Positions 8,698 to 18,184 are shown, counted from the first letter of the stretch. The stretch is DNA of 64,000 nt from Bacteroidales bacterium (GCA_025210735.1 JAOARD010000046.1:1-64000), one strand, 5' to 3'. Notes: generated from the letters alone by a model not told the origin. Translations and numbers: made by a program.

Positions 8698-10149
8698 CTA
8701 TATCACCCCAGCTTTCTTATTAAGCAGAGTGTGCATTCCTGTTGCAAGTATACTATTATTGCTTAATCCTATATTCTTCATTGTATTGCTGTCTATAGGC
8801 GTGTTGCCAAATTTTTTAAAGAAAGAGTATCTGGTTTTTGTGTACTCATTAAATGAGGTCTCCATATCGGAGTGGCTGCCATGCATAATAAACTCCCATG
8901 TGTTGTCAAAGAAAGTGTAACCACTCTTGGCAAATCCTTCAATGGTAATAAAGTCAATACCATCTGCTAGAATTTTTGTAGCATAGTGGTGTGTACCATC
9001 TTTTTTTACATTAAAGTTCAGGTTCTGTACCTGTGTATCACTGTCTTTATCTGTTTTGTTTCCCATTACGGTGCCTGAAACAAGATCGCACCCTCTTGGT
9101 AATAACAGATTATCTGATGTGTTGTACGCACTAATCTCCTGATCTCTCAGGTATGCCAGTTTTCGTTTAAACTTGTTACAACTGTCTATATTGCCCAGTT
9201 GTTGAATAAGCAGATCTGTACGGTTTTTTAACTGATCAAGTAGCGTAGATTTTGAATCGAATACTCCGGGTATCACTGAGTCTATATATCCCCTGTAATA
9301 TCCTAATCCTTCTAAAGCACTGGCTTTATCACCTTCACCATCAAGGAAATCGTTTATATGATTATATACAGGAACATACTCCTCCTTAAGTAATGTAATA
9401 TCTTTATTGTGACCATAATTATATACCCATTGAACAAGTATTTTGCGTAGTGTCTCGTTGTTTTTATGTATGTTATTAACTACATGATCATCATCAGTTG
9501 GCAGCACAAGTTCTCCGTTTTCACGTGCCTCATCTTTTACCTCACGATATATCTGCCCGATTGCTTTACTGTTGTGATCCTTAATCTTCTTCTCTGGTTT
9601 ATATTCAGGATATACACGATAATAATTTACGGGTTCCTCATCCTGCCAGCTAAACGGAACAGTGCCTTTGTTACTGAATGTAAGAAAACCCTGCGCAACA
9701 CTGCTGTTTAATGTTGCCAGTATAGATGGATTACGTACATAAAGTTCATGATTAGGGTAATCTATACCACATATCAGCTCTCTGCCCAATGATACATTGT
9801 ATAGTTTACCGTTTTGATTGTTAACACCAACCGAGTAACGTTGTATTGTATCTGTTTGCCCGCCTCTGCTTAGTGCATCTTTAAGTTGAATAGTTTTAGA
9901 TACTCTCTCTGTATCAGGTGTTTTTTTAGTCTCTCTTTGTAAACTATTATTTACACTATTCTGAATCGCTTTTAACTGATTTACCTGTCTGCTGCTATTT
10001 ACTACCGATTGCAAATCTCTTTGTTTTACCGAATCTGGTCTGTTATCAGTAATATGTACAGAGCTTTCTCTAAGGTGATGTTTCTGACAAACCACTCTGG
10101 AAGCTGAATGTTTACTCTTTTCCGGGGTCTTATCAGAATGAGTACTCAT
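8698..10149 (-). CDS. Putative eCIS cargo/effector with papain-like C-terminal domain
   Basis: This 483-residue protein has no signal peptide. The N-terminus (~residues 30-75) carries ITDNRPDSVKQRDLQSVVNS then QVNQLKAIQNSVNNS, the repeat-like DNRP..xxQ..Lxx..NNS pattern typical of DUF4157-type toxins loaded into extracellular contractile injection systems. The DUF4157 metalloprotease domain itself is absent. The C-terminal ~110 residues (KDGTHHYATKILADGIDFIT, then DNTWEFIMHG) resemble the cysteine-protease/deamidase-like tips of such effectors, with His and Asp placed as in papain-like folds and an upstream Cys at RGCDLVSGTVMG. No injection-system structural genes are in this window. Family assignment is by motif only; function inferred. 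Confidence 0.55.
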   Translation of the reverse strand: MSTHSDKTPEKSKHSASRVVCQKHHLRESSVHITDNRPDSVKQRDLQSVVNSSRQVNQLKAIQNSVNNSLQRETKKTPDTERVSKTIQLKDALSRGGQTDTIQRYSVGVNNQNGKLYNVSLGRELICGIDYPNHELYVRNPSILATLNSSVAQGFLTFSNKGTVPFSWQDEEPVNYYRVYPEYKPEKKIKDHNSKAIGQIYREVKDEARENGELVLPTDDDHVVNNIHKNNETLRKILVQWVYNYGHNKDITLLKEEYVPVYNHINDFLDGEGDKASALEGLGYYRGYIDSVIPGVFDSKSTLLDQLKNRTDLLIQQLGNIDSCNKFKRKLAYLRDQEISAYNTSDNLLLPRGCDLVSGTVMGNKTDKDSDTQVQNLNFNVKKDGTHHYATKILADGIDFITIEGFAKSGYTFFDNTWEFIMHGSHSDMETSFNEYTKTRYSFFKKFGNTPIDSNTMKNIGLSNNSILATGMHTLLNKKAGVI

Positions 10150-10408
10150 AAAAAATGATTTAATAAACTTATAGATATAACGTTAAGTTATATAAAATTG
10201 TAGGATTATGCAAGTACATAATGTATACAAACTAATGCAAAAAGTATACGTAATTCCTTGTTGCCACCATTTTGGTGATTGCTTATACCTCTATATTTGT
10301 CTGTTGATTTATTGTATAACTAATTACAGCAGACTGTAACACTTATAAGATCATTAGGATAAATAAGTTTGATGTGTATTTATTTGATTTATAATGGCTT
10401 TGTAAAAA
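10150..10408. other. Intergenic, no gene seen
   Basis: AT-rich spacer upstream of the effector gene and before the 84-bp repeat. No open frame of note and no clear TAnnTTTG box on the minus strand close to the effector start. Confidence 0.4.
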
Positions 10409-10712
10409 CCGGATGGTGTCTGTCGGAAAGGAAATGAAGGCTATCCGGAATTGGATAGACATAATCCGGTTCCGGATAATCTTAAAGGAAAACCGGATAA
10501 TGTCTGTCGGAAAGGAAATGAAAGCTATCCGGAATTGGATAGACATAATCCAGTTCCGGATAATCTTAAAAGAAAACCGGATAATGTCTGTCGGAAAGGA
10601 AATGAAGGCTATCCGGAATTGGATAGACATAATCCGGTTCCGGATAATCTTAAAAGAAAACCGGATAATGTCTGTCGGAAAAGAAATGAAGGCTATCCGG
10701 TTTCGGATAATC
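10409..10712. repeat. 84-bp tandem repeat, about 3.6 copies
   Basis: Units begin at 10409, 10493, 10577 and 10661 (CCGGATRRTGTCTGTCGG), exactly 84 bp apart and almost identical. The last unit is cut short after the second CCGG block. Each unit holds several small palindromes built on ATCCGGAAT and TCCGGTTCCGGA. Because 84 is divisible by 3, all frames repeat and long open frames appear on both strands; these are side effects, with no start, promoter or family match. It is not a CRISPR array, since there are no distinct spacers. Confidence 0.9.
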
Positions 10713-10761
10713 ATTATGGACAAATGGGTTGAAGCTATCCTGATTAAAACAAATTTAGATA

Positions 10762-10930
10762 TATGAACGGAGTATGAAAAAGAGTTTTTATACACACGAG
10801 AAACGAGCATATAAAAGGATCTATTAGCACACAATAATTGTCATATAGCGAGTTGTATCTGACAATAAAACAGATAAATGATTATAGATGCGAGTTCTGT
10901 CTGGCAAATAAAAACAACTATAAATAGATG
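10762..10930 (+). repeat. Hairpin/A-rich leader repeat, copy c (divergent, ends at the TMEM175 start)
   Basis: A divergent, longer copy: ATGAACGGAGTATGA at the left, ACACACGAGA, then ATGCGAGTTCTGTCTGGCAA and an A-rich tail ending ATAAATAGATG, where the ATG is the start codon of the channel gene. An extra half-unit appears to be inserted in the middle (GCGAGTTGTATCTGACAATA at about 10848). Confidence 0.55.
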
Positions 10931-11530
10931 AAGAATAATGTAATAGACAAAAACAGACTTGAGAATTTTAGTGATGGAGTAATTGCCATATTAATAACAA
11001 TATTGGTTATGGCATTCAAGATACCTGATGAATATCAGAGTAGTAACTACAGTATTGGCGAGCTGATGAAGTTTTTAATACCTCAGTTAATACCTTATGC
11101 TATAAGTTTTCTGGTAATTGCAGTTCATCTTATTAATCATCATATTCTGTTTAGTAAAATGAGTGCTGTAGATTCTAAATTTATATGGTTAAACCTACTG
11201 TTTCTGTTTTCTCTATCTTTAATAGTTTATCCTACTGAACTTTTAGGACAGGCAAATAATCAGGAAACTTCAGCAATGTTGCTGATAGGTGCATATTTTT
11301 TTAAAGCTATATCTTTTAGAATACTTCACTATTATGCAATATTCAGGAGTGGGTTCTATAAAACAGATAAAACAAAGAAAGAGCTGGTTAGAATAGCGAC
11401 TATAAATTGGATAAAAGGACCAGCAGTTGAAATTATTGCTTTTGGCTTAATATATCTTGATTACAGATACTCTTTGGTATTGATTTTTATAACTACCATA
11501 TATGAGGTTATTATGCCCAAAAGATTATGA
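10928..11530 (+). CDS. TMEM175-family (DUF1211) potassium channel
   Basis: A 200-residue membrane protein. The first helix holds the family signature NRLENFSDGVIAILITILVM (RxxxFSD), the pore-lining motif of bacterial TMEM175 channels. About five or six hydrophobic helices follow, in line with the family length. It would conduct K+ across the inner membrane as a tetramer. The start codon is the last base triplet of the leader repeat (copy c), so its 5' untranslated region probably contains that structure. A strong bidirectional terminator follows. Confidence 0.85.
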   Translation: MKNNVIDKNRLENFSDGVIAILITILVMAFKIPDEYQSSNYSIGELMKFLIPQLIPYAISFLVIAVHLINHHILFSKMSAVDSKFIWLNLLFLFSLSLIVYPTELLGQANNQETSAMLLIGAYFFKAISFRILHYYAIFRSGFYKTDKTKKELVRIATINWIKGPAVEIIAFGLIYLDYRYSLVLIFITTIYEVIMPKRL

Positions 11531-11545
11531 GTAAGAAACTGTTTG

Positions 11546-11588
11546 ATATATCATTGTACCCTTTTCTTTATAGGGTACAATGATATAT
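11546..11588. terminator. Bidirectional terminator between convergent genes
   Basis: A perfect 16-bp stem (11546-11561 with 11573-11588, core CATTGTACCC / GGGTACAATG) with an 11-base T-rich loop lies between the + channel gene and the - T9SS protein gene. Confidence 0.8.
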
Positions 11589-11618
11589 TGACTTCAGCAA
11601 AGGTAGTATTTCAGATAC

Positions 11619-14030
11619 TTACAGAACAGTAAAACGTCTGGTATACCTTCTCTTTTCAGAAATTATCTGTATAATATACATTCCCGGTTTAAACTTGTTG
11701 TGTAACCTTATTACATCCTCATTATGAGCAGAGGTATGAACTACTGTACCATATGTATTAATAACATTAATAATTACCTTCGATTTCAGATTGTGTTTTA
11801 CATACAACTCTTCAACTACAGGGTTAGGATATAGTACTATATCAGATCTGTTGATACTAATATCTGTAGTTTTATCCTCCTGAACATCTGCTTTTATTTG
11901 AAATTTGAACTTGCTGTTTTCGTAATCGTTAGTGTTAAAGCTAACTGTAAATATATTTACACCCGGATTCTTGCAAAGCAACTCTATTTTAAAATGCGAC
12001 TTCTTTGATGACTCTATTTTGTCGTCAATATCTCTGTTTACTTTAGCTGTAGCTCCGTCCGGCGACTCGATTGTAAAGTTACTTATCTCTAAAATGTCGT
12101 TACCTGTATTAGAGAATGTAAAGTCCAGTTCTTTAGCTTCGTTTACTTTTAGGGTGCCGTAATCATTTAGTTCATTATTCTTTACTATATGTTTTTCGTT
12201 TTGCTTTAATAGTTGTAAGGTTGGTTTCTGCGCTAACCCTGTAAGATTAAGTTTGCATGTTTTGTTCTTATAATCATTTGTAGAGATCTCTAATATCGCT
12301 TTATCTGCAACACCCTGGCTCTTTACCGGAGAGTATCTGATCTGAATAGGACTCTCTTCTCCCGACTTTATTACCAGATTATTGGGTTTATTAATTATGC
12401 TGTAATAACCTTTATCGTTATTATTAATCTTAATATCATTTATCAACAAGTCTGTATTACCAATATTCTGAATAACAATAGTGTTTGTTTTTGGTTTGTT
12501 AACAGATACATTATCAAAATTATATGTGTCGTTATTATTTAGGGGTGAACCTTCATTGTATAACTTAAGCTGAGCAAAACTATTTTTTACATTTACCTTA
12601 AATTTAATTTTCTTGTTATCATGATCATCTGACTCTATCTCTAAAAATATGCTGTTATTTGGTTCTGTAATGTTTTTAATAAAGTAGGAGATAGACACCT
12701 CTGATATTTTACCCGGTTCTAACGTCAGATCTTTTTCTGCTTTAATAGTAAACAGGTTATCTGTATCAGCTAGTTTCTTTATGCTTTTTATGGTAAGTAA
12801 TTTGTTGCCACTGTTTTTTAAAAGAATCTTTTTAACAAAAGGTGTTCCTGCACTATAGGTGTAGTTTACAGTCTCCTGAAATGAATACTCTTTTCCGGCT
12901 TCGTTTAATATTGATAGTTTTGGAGCCAAAACCTTTGTGTTTATATTAAAATTTATTCTTGAAGACTCATACCCATCTGTATCAAAAGTAATTCTGTATG
13001 ATTTATCGCCATACGATTCCGGCGTGAATTGTATCTTAACAGTTGTCTCTTCTCCCGGAGCCAGAGTTGTAGAGTTATGTGATGATAGTAACTTTAACTC
13101 CTTTTGCCCATAAGTAAAAATACTTGTGATATTTAGTTTGTAATCACCTGTATTACGTAGTTTAATATCGTATACCTTATCTTCGAAATTGTTATCAGGC
13201 ATTAATAAGATATCGCCATTATTAATTGTTTTAGAGTTGTATGACAATTCTGTTACCGGAGCTAAAACCTTTCCTGTAAATTTAATCTCTCTTTTATCTG
13301 TAGTTCCTCTTTCAATATTCTGTATATAGCTTGATTTTATAACACCCTTCTTTATTGCTTTAAAACTTATGGTATTTATTGTGTAAGCCATATTTCCGAA
13401 TATTATATCTTTTGTTAGCGAAGGATATAACTTATTATTACTGATGATGTCCTTTATGGCTTTTACCTTCATATAACCTTTCCCAATATTTGTATATCTG
13501 ATATCTATCGTTCTTGTTTCGTTAATTGGTATATCACCTATGTTAACACTGTTTGAAGTTATCTCTACACTGTTATGTTTTAATGATAATAACCCTTTAT
13601 CAGGGTTTACAACAAAATTTATTACAACCTCTTTATTGTTAGGATCATTTGTCTTAAATGTGATTTTGTTTGTTTTTGTTGATATATCGTTGTCAACCAG
13701 ATAAGAAACAGTTAAAGCATTTAGTTCATCTCTTTTTAACTCAAAAGATTTACCAGGAATAAACAGGTTAATCTTTGAATCCGGATCATCTATTTTAAAG
13801 TCTGTAATTTTCAGAATATTATCAGAAAGACTGTTCTTAAGCTCTAAATGAAAAATCAGATGTTTAGGATTAGTACCCCAATTACCTAAATTGCAAGTTC
13901 CACCGTTTACAACAACCTTTGCTGATGAGGTGTTTTCATAGAATCGCATTTTCAGGTTTTGTGCAATTGCAGATTGCCAGATAAACGGTAGCATTGCAGC
14001 TATTAATACTCTTCTGTAAAAATGTTTCAT
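11619..14030 (-). CDS. Secreted protein with repeated choice-of-anchor-D/ASH-like domains and T9SS type A sorting domain
   Basis: An 803-residue protein. The signal peptide ends near IWQSAIAQ. The body (about residues 25-715) is a string of roughly 110-residue immunoglobulin-like repeats with the pattern LxIxNxGxxxLxIxxI...LxPGExxxVxIxFxP...GxxxxxIxxxTND, typical of choice-of-anchor D / HYDIN-type domains. The last ~75 residues (DIVLYPNPVVEELYVKH, then GMYIIQIISEKRRYTRRFTV) are a classic T9SS type A sorting domain, so it is exported across the outer membrane and likely anchored or released there. Role probably adhesive or structural; ligand unknown. Its start ATG ends leader-repeat copy e. 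Confidence 0.8.
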   Translation of the reverse strand: MKHFYRRVLIAAMLPFIWQSAIAQNLKMRFYENTSSAKVVVNGGTCNLGNWGTNPKHLIFHLELKNSLSDNILKITDFKIDDPDSKINLFIPGKSFELKRDELNALTVSYLVDNDISTKTNKITFKTNDPNNKEVVINFVVNPDKGLLSLKHNSVEITSNSVNIGDIPINETRTIDIRYTNIGKGYMKVKAIKDIISNNKLYPSLTKDIIFGNMAYTINTISFKAIKKGVIKSSYIQNIERGTTDKREIKFTGKVLAPVTELSYNSKTINNGDILLMPDNNFEDKVYDIKLRNTGDYKLNITSIFTYGQKELKLLSSHNSTTLAPGEETTVKIQFTPESYGDKSYRITFDTDGYESSRINFNINTKVLAPKLSILNEAGKEYSFQETVNYTYSAGTPFVKKILLKNSGNKLLTIKSIKKLADTDNLFTIKAEKDLTLEPGKISEVSISYFIKNITEPNNSIFLEIESDDHDNKKIKFKVNVKNSFAQLKLYNEGSPLNNNDTYNFDNVSVNKPKTNTIVIQNIGNTDLLINDIKINNNDKGYYSIINKPNNLVIKSGEESPIQIRYSPVKSQGVADKAILEISTNDYKNKTCKLNLTGLAQKPTLQLLKQNEKHIVKNNELNDYGTLKVNEAKELDFTFSNTGNDILEISNFTIESPDGATAKVNRDIDDKIESSKKSHFKIELLCKNPGVNIFTVSFNTNDYENSKFKFQIKADVQEDKTTDISINRSDIVLYPNPVVEELYVKHNLKSKVIINVINTYGTVVHTSAHNEDVIRLHNKFKPGMYIIQIISEKRRYTRRFTVL

Positions 14031-14122
14031 ATGTATAAATTTGCTTTTTAATGGTCATATGGAACTCGCATAATTTAGTCATTCCCGTGTGTTAGAAAAG
14101 CCTTTACTCATGCTTCGTTCAT
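14028..14122 (-). repeat. Hairpin/A-rich leader repeat, copy e
   Basis: On the minus strand this reads ATGAACGAAGCATGAG..., CACACGGGAATGACTA, ATGCGAGTTCCATATGACC and an A-rich tail ending exactly at the ATG of the T9SS-exported protein (14030). It aligns over its whole length with copies a and b. Confidence 0.7.
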
Positions 14123-14472
14123 ATGTAAACAATTATTTTTGATTTTAATATTGAATTCACATAACCTGATAATACTCATGCTATGAGACTGTATTAATAA
14201 AGTAATTCAGTTTAAAGAGTTGCAAAGATATATAGATATAAACTGTTGTTATGTATTTGAGAGTCTATACTTTGTATACATTTTGTGCGATTTTGTATAC
14301 AAAATGATTTGTTCAGATAGAGCATGGGTATTTTGGAGAGATGTAATGATGACGTTTACAAAAGAGTAACTCTGAAATGCACAGTTGTATTAACAGTGTA
14401 TTGTATAGAAGGGGAGTTGAGGGGGGAATGGATATAAGAAGCTGTTTAAAATTAATCCTTCAGTTTTTTTAT
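14123..14472. other. Intergenic, no gene supported
   Basis: AT-rich spacer between leader-repeat copies e and b. A short open frame on the + strand from 14377 runs into repeat b and is not a credible gene. Several TTTGTATAC-like stretches occur near 14270-14300 but no complete promoter can be called. Confidence 0.4.
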
Positions 14473-14566
14473 ATGAAACGAAGCATGAGAATAGTTATTC
14501 ACACACACGAGGATGATTATAAATGCGAGTTCCATCTGACAAATGAAAAACAAATATAAACAGATG
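14473..14566 (+). repeat. Hairpin/A-rich leader repeat, copy b (orphan)
   Basis: The clearest copy: ATGAAACGAAGCATGAG, CACACACGAGGATGATTA, ATGCGAGTTCCATCTGACAA, tail ending TAAACAGATG. The ATG opens only a 5-residue frame. A second ATG at 14571 opens a 27-residue frame to 14654. Neither looks like a full gene, so the gene that once followed may be lost. Confidence 0.75.
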
Positions 14567-14729
14567 AAATATGAATCCTAATATCGTTAAATTCCATTTA
14601 AACGGAACCACCATTCGTATAAAATTTGCCTCATTATGCTTCAATTTTTATTGATAAAAAATTCAAACGGCTTCTAAATAAATGATACAGAGTCTGTTTT
14701 TGATACAGAGCTTATTTAGTAATTGAGCC

Positions 14730-14767
14730 AGATCCGGCATACTCATATGAGCTTAACAGCCGGATCT
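14730..14767. terminator. Inverted repeat downstream of the FGE-like gene
   Basis: AGATCCGGC (14730-14738) pairs with GCCGGATCT (14759-14767) around a 20-base loop, 9 bases past the stop of the minus-strand gene. It lacks a strong T tract, so termination is likely but not certain. Confidence 0.45.
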
Positions 14768-14775
14768 GTATCTAT

Positions 14776-15951
14776 CTATTTGTCCCTAACAAGTCTGAAT
14801 CCGGTACTCTCAGAGCGCTCGTACTTACTATCTACTATTCTGCTGCCTCTTCTTGCTACTCTACAGAATCTCCAATCTTTAGGTAATCTCGGATCATGTG
14901 CTGTGCATTGATAAAAGCCTCCTCCTCTTATAACTTTGCTTGTACCAGCTCCTGGGCCTTTGGGGTTGTTATCTGGCGATGCTTTATAGTAGTTTTTATC
15001 GTACCAATCGTTACACCATTCCCAAACATTACCTGACATATCATAAATACCCAGTTCATTGGGTTGTTTTTGTCCTACATTGTTAATCTTTAGTCCTGAA
15101 TTTTCGCCCCACCAGGCAACGCTGTTAATACTGTTGCTTCCTGCATATATGTATCCTTTACTTTTTAAACCACCTTTGGCTGCAAATTCCCATTCAGCTT
15201 CTGTGGCAAGGCGTCCACCAGCCCATTTACAGAAAGCCTCAGCACCCTTCCACGATACATAGTTTATAGGTTTGTTCCGGTAGCCATCCCGTTTAATTAC
15301 ATATCTGTTATTCTCATATTTTATAGGGAATCTATCGTTGTACTCCTGTTCAACAGTTACATAATTTACCGTTGTAGGTATCTTCTCGGTATTAAGAAAT
15401 GCTACAAACTGACTGTATGTAATCTCATACTTTGAAATATAGAAACTGTTCAGTATTACATTATGTTGTGGTACTTCATTCTCTGTCCATCGCCATTTGT
15501 CGCCTGGTTGTATATCCTTACTGCCCATAGAGAAACTACCACCCTCTACAAATACCATATCTATATTCCAGCTATCGGGTGTTGTAAACTCTATTTGATT
15601 ACCATAGGTAGTTCCGGTTACATTTGTAGCATACGCTCTGGCATAGTATATATTGCTCTTTAACTTACCAATTTTAACAGATATTGTTCCATCATCACTA
15701 CTACTGTAGTCTTTCAAACCCTCGTTATTTTCAATTGCAGGTAGCTGTTTTGTACTCCAGACAATACCTTTTTTGGTAATATTAACACCATTAATCTCTA
15801 TACTAATTGTTGCGTAACCATTCTTTAACTCTAAAACTTCACCTGTTTTTACCTCCGGTTTATCAGGTTCAATAGTACTCTTAATATCCTTTTTACACGA
15901 TATGAATAATAGAGCTAACAAGCTAACTATTAATAGTGTTATTTGTCTCAT
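14776..15951 (-). CDS. SUMF1/FGE-sulfatase-domain lipoprotein
   Basis: A 391-residue protein. A lipoprotein signal ends LLALLFISC, so the protein is lipid-anchored. Residues ~30-125 form a fibronectin-like domain (TTPD at its end). Residues ~130-390 are the formylglycine-generating-enzyme fold: DMVFVEGGSFSMGS, VPQHNVILNSFYISKYEIT, RLATEAEWEFAAKGG, ELGIYDMSGNVWEWCNDWY, VIRGGGFYQC, STGFRLVRD. Most bacterial exported members of this family are not sulfatase activators but binding or structural proteins. The cysteine pair of true FGE is not evident, so catalysis is doubtful. Confidence 0.8.
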   Translation of the reverse strand: MRQITLLIVSLLALLFISCKKDIKSTIEPDKPEVKTGEVLELKNGYATISIEINGVNITKKGIVWSTKQLPAIENNEGLKDYSSSDDGTISVKIGKLKSNIYYARAYATNVTGTTYGNQIEFTTPDSWNIDMVFVEGGSFSMGSKDIQPGDKWRWTENEVPQHNVILNSFYISKYEITYSQFVAFLNTEKIPTTVNYVTVEQEYNDRFPIKYENNRYVIKRDGYRNKPINYVSWKGAEAFCKWAGGRLATEAEWEFAAKGGLKSKGYIYAGSNSINSVAWWGENSGLKINNVGQKQPNELGIYDMSGNVWEWCNDWYDKNYYKASPDNNPKGPGAGTSKVIRGGGFYQCTAHDPRLPKDWRFCRVARRGSRIVDSKYERSESTGFRLVRDK

Positions 15952-16085
15952 CTGTATAAAACTGTTTTAATTATTGTAGTTAATATCTTATAACAAGAGT
16001 CAAAAATACGGTAAACAGATATTGACAGACTTAACATGATGTTAAGAAATAATAGTAGTCAGGAATTTTTATATATAAAGAGATT

Positions 16086-16640
16086 TTATGTGTTTACCTC
16101 TTTGCGTATGCGGCTCAGACTTTCAGGTGTTATTTTCAGATACGATGCCAGTTTAAACAGAGGAACGGTTTTTACAAGCTCTCCATTATTCTCTAATATC
16201 TTTTGGTAACGCTCTTTTGCTGTAAGTAGCAAGAAATCCTTCTCCTTCTGAACCCTTTTCAGGTACCAACGATTTGTCTCAGTTAACAGAAAACGTTGTA
16301 TATCGGCACTATCAGATAATCCTTTTTCTTTGAATATCCTGAAAGGTATTTTTGTTATGAGACAATCTGTTAAACAGATAATAGCTACATCTGATGGGGT
16401 TTGAGTAATTAACGATGAGTATGATGTGCATATCTCTGTTCTGAACAGAAAATCGAAGATGTAAGGATCTTTTTTACCTAAAATCTCAACCTCAACAATA
16501 CCCTCCTCAATAAAATAGAAGTATTGCTCAATATCTCCGTAGTTGGTTATAAATGTTCCCTGACTATAGTGTCTGGTCTCGAATCTGAATAAGTCTATAT
16601 CTATATTATAGCTCTCCTTAATGTACTCAGCAAAGTTCAT
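16086..16640 (-). CDS. Crp/Fnr-family transcriptional regulator
   Basis: A 184-residue protein. Residues ~10-115 form a cyclic-nucleotide-binding-like beta barrel (FITNYGDIEQYFYFIEEGIV). The C-terminus (ERYQKILENNGELVKTVPLF then LASYLKITPESLSRIRKE) is the family's recognition helix. This short-tailed type is very common in Bacteroidota. Cognate effector and targets unknown. It is divergent from the membrane-protein gene at 16792 and may regulate it. Confidence 0.8.
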   Translation of the reverse strand: MNFAEYIKESYNIDIDLFRFETRHYSQGTFITNYGDIEQYFYFIEEGIVEVEILGKKDPYIFDFLFRTEICTSYSSLITQTPSDVAIICLTDCLITKIPFRIFKEKGLSDSADIQRFLLTETNRWYLKRVQKEKDFLLLTAKERYQKILENNGELVKTVPLFKLASYLKITPESLSRIRKEVNT

Positions 16641-16724
16641 ACTTCTATCAGTTAAGAATGGCTGAAAAATAGCGAAAATAATTTATTGTTATAACTTATG
16701 ATTACAACAGCAATTACAATTTAC

Positions 16725-16732
16725 TATATTTG
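16725..16732 (+). promoter_or_regulatory. -7 promoter box TATATTTG
   Basis: A perfect TAnnTTTG match 59 bases before the start of the gene at 16792. The -33 element is not clear. Confidence 0.5.
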
Positions 16733-16791
16733 GCACCTCAAAATAGACTAACATCTGTTTAGCTGCAGAAGTATAAAAGAAATTTACCAGA

Positions 16792-17490
16792 ATGTTTTAC
16801 GAGAATTATAAGAAGAAAACCAATGAGGAGCTGATAGAGATATTAAGTTCAGACACATATCTGTTAGAGGCAAGAGAGACTGCTCAGAAAATACTTAAAG
16901 AGAGAGATGTTAAGTACGAGATAAAGGATGAGAAACCTCAACTAAACAAACTTAACTGTTATCAACTGTTTGAGAAGCTAAAAGATTATGGGGTGAATGT
17001 TTATGCATATGAGCGTAAAGGTTTGATTGAAACAGACCAAAATAATAATGGATTATTGAAAGGTATAATACTTCTTGCTCTGAGTTTAATATCATTAATT
17101 ATACTTCTGTTTAAAGTATTTTTGGAGCCAATAGAATCTGAAGCATTTACTGATAGTTCATTGAAGCAGATTTTCAGGATGTGGCTGAGTGGAACAGTTG
17201 CCCTGTTTTTTGCCGGGTTAATGCAGTACAGAAAGGACAGTAGAACACAGACTAAAATATATGTTGATGAAGGAGTAGTTGAGGTTAAGCAGCGTAACAG
17301 ATGGAACAGAGAGACATTTAGATTTTCACTTAATGAGACCTTTGTAAGATATGAGAAAATTAAGCGACGTTATACCGTTTTTATTGATTGGGATGGAAAA
17401 AGAGTTAAACTGTTCGACTTTAAAGAGGATAATGTAGGAGATAAAACAATAGATCTTTTGTCTGTATTACTTGCAGGTTTAAACAGATAA
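16792..17490 (+). CDS. Membrane protein of unknown function, two transmembrane segments
   Basis: A 232-residue protein. The N-terminal 75 residues are charged and helical. Two hydrophobic segments lie at about 88-112 and 128-147. A C-terminal cytoplasmic part of ~85 residues (KIYVDEGVVEVKQRNRW, YTVFIDWDGKRVKLFDF) looks beta-rich, resembling a bacterial PH-like domain. I do not recognise the family. It is preceded by a good promoter box and followed by another small membrane-protein gene after 133 bases. Confidence 0.6.
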   Translation: MFYENYKKKTNEELIEILSSDTYLLEARETAQKILKERDVKYEIKDEKPQLNKLNCYQLFEKLKDYGVNVYAYERKGLIETDQNNNGLLKGIILLALSLISLIILLFKVFLEPIESEAFTDSSLKQIFRMWLSGTVALFFAGLMQYRKDSRTQTKIYVDEGVVEVKQRNRWNRETFRFSLNETFVRYEKIKRRYTVFIDWDGKRVKLFDFKEDNVGDKTIDLLSVLLAGLNR

Positions 17491-17623
17491 GTGATTACAA
17501 ATCTTCAAATAGACCGGACTTTTGGACTTTCTGATTATGAGAACTACTTTGTTGTCTCTGCAAAAGTGATGTACTTATAAGTAAAAGAGTTAAAGCATTA
17601 AATAACGTAATAAAACAATAACT

Positions 17624-18184
17624 ATGAATGATATATTACTTCACAAAGTATTTCCTGTATTATTATCTGTAGGAATGCCTCTTTGGATATATTGCATCTG
17701 GTTTCTGAATAAATATGATAAGGATTCGAATAGATTAATGATGTTACTGGTTTTGAATCTATACTATGTCCCATTTTATCTTTTCAGAATAAGAAAGATA
17801 AAGAGAGAACAGAGAATAAGGGCTTTAAGCGAGGATATCTATGATCGTGATTTTATTAATATGTCGAGAGCCAGTATAGTTGATACCCTTACACTTTGGT
17901 CTTCTAAAGAGGAACAGCTAGACTTTAAAAGCCTGGAAGTTGATATAAGTATATCAGAAGAGCTTTTTCAGCAGTGGGATTCTGTATATCGGATTGATAT
18001 CAGGATAATTGATGAGGCATTCGGTGAGTTGGAAAGAGAGTTGCTAAAAACATTTGATAAAACAATTCTTATTAGCAGAGAGAAGTACTCTGATAGAGTA
18101 CCGGATATCAATGAATTTCAGAATACAAATGACTGGAAAGTTATGAATCGGTTAGCAAAAGAGATATTAAAGGAGATAAGATAA
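17624..18184 (+). CDS. Hypothetical membrane protein
   Basis: A 186-residue protein. Two hydrophobic N-terminal segments (about residues 7-25 and 36-54) are followed by a charged cytoplasmic region with alternating acidic and basic stretches. No family recognised. It shares direction with the gene at 16792 and ends just before a strong bidirectional terminator. Its role is unknown. Confidence 0.55.
   Translation: MNDILLHKVFPVLLSVGMPLWIYCIWFLNKYDKDSNRLMMLLVLNLYYVPFYLFRIRKIKREQRIRALSEDIYDRDFINMSRASIVDTLTLWSSKEEQLDFKSLEVDISISEELFQQWDSVYRIDIRIIDEAFGELERELLKTFDKTILISREKYSDRVPDINEFQNTNDWKVMNRLAKEILKEIR

Noticed and set aside
8698..10149. Full DUF4157 metalloprotease toxin
   Set aside because: The HExxH-type DUF4157 core is absent; only the N-terminal loading-type region is present.
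10343..10834. Long open frames on both strands over the 84-bp repeat (163, 117 and 93 residues)
   Set aside because: Unit length is a multiple of 3, so all frames stay open; no promoter, start context or family match. Treated as a repeat.
14377..14559. 60-residue + frame
   Set aside because: Its second half is leader repeat copy b and the same residues appear in the toxin pseudogene where copy a lies; not a gene.
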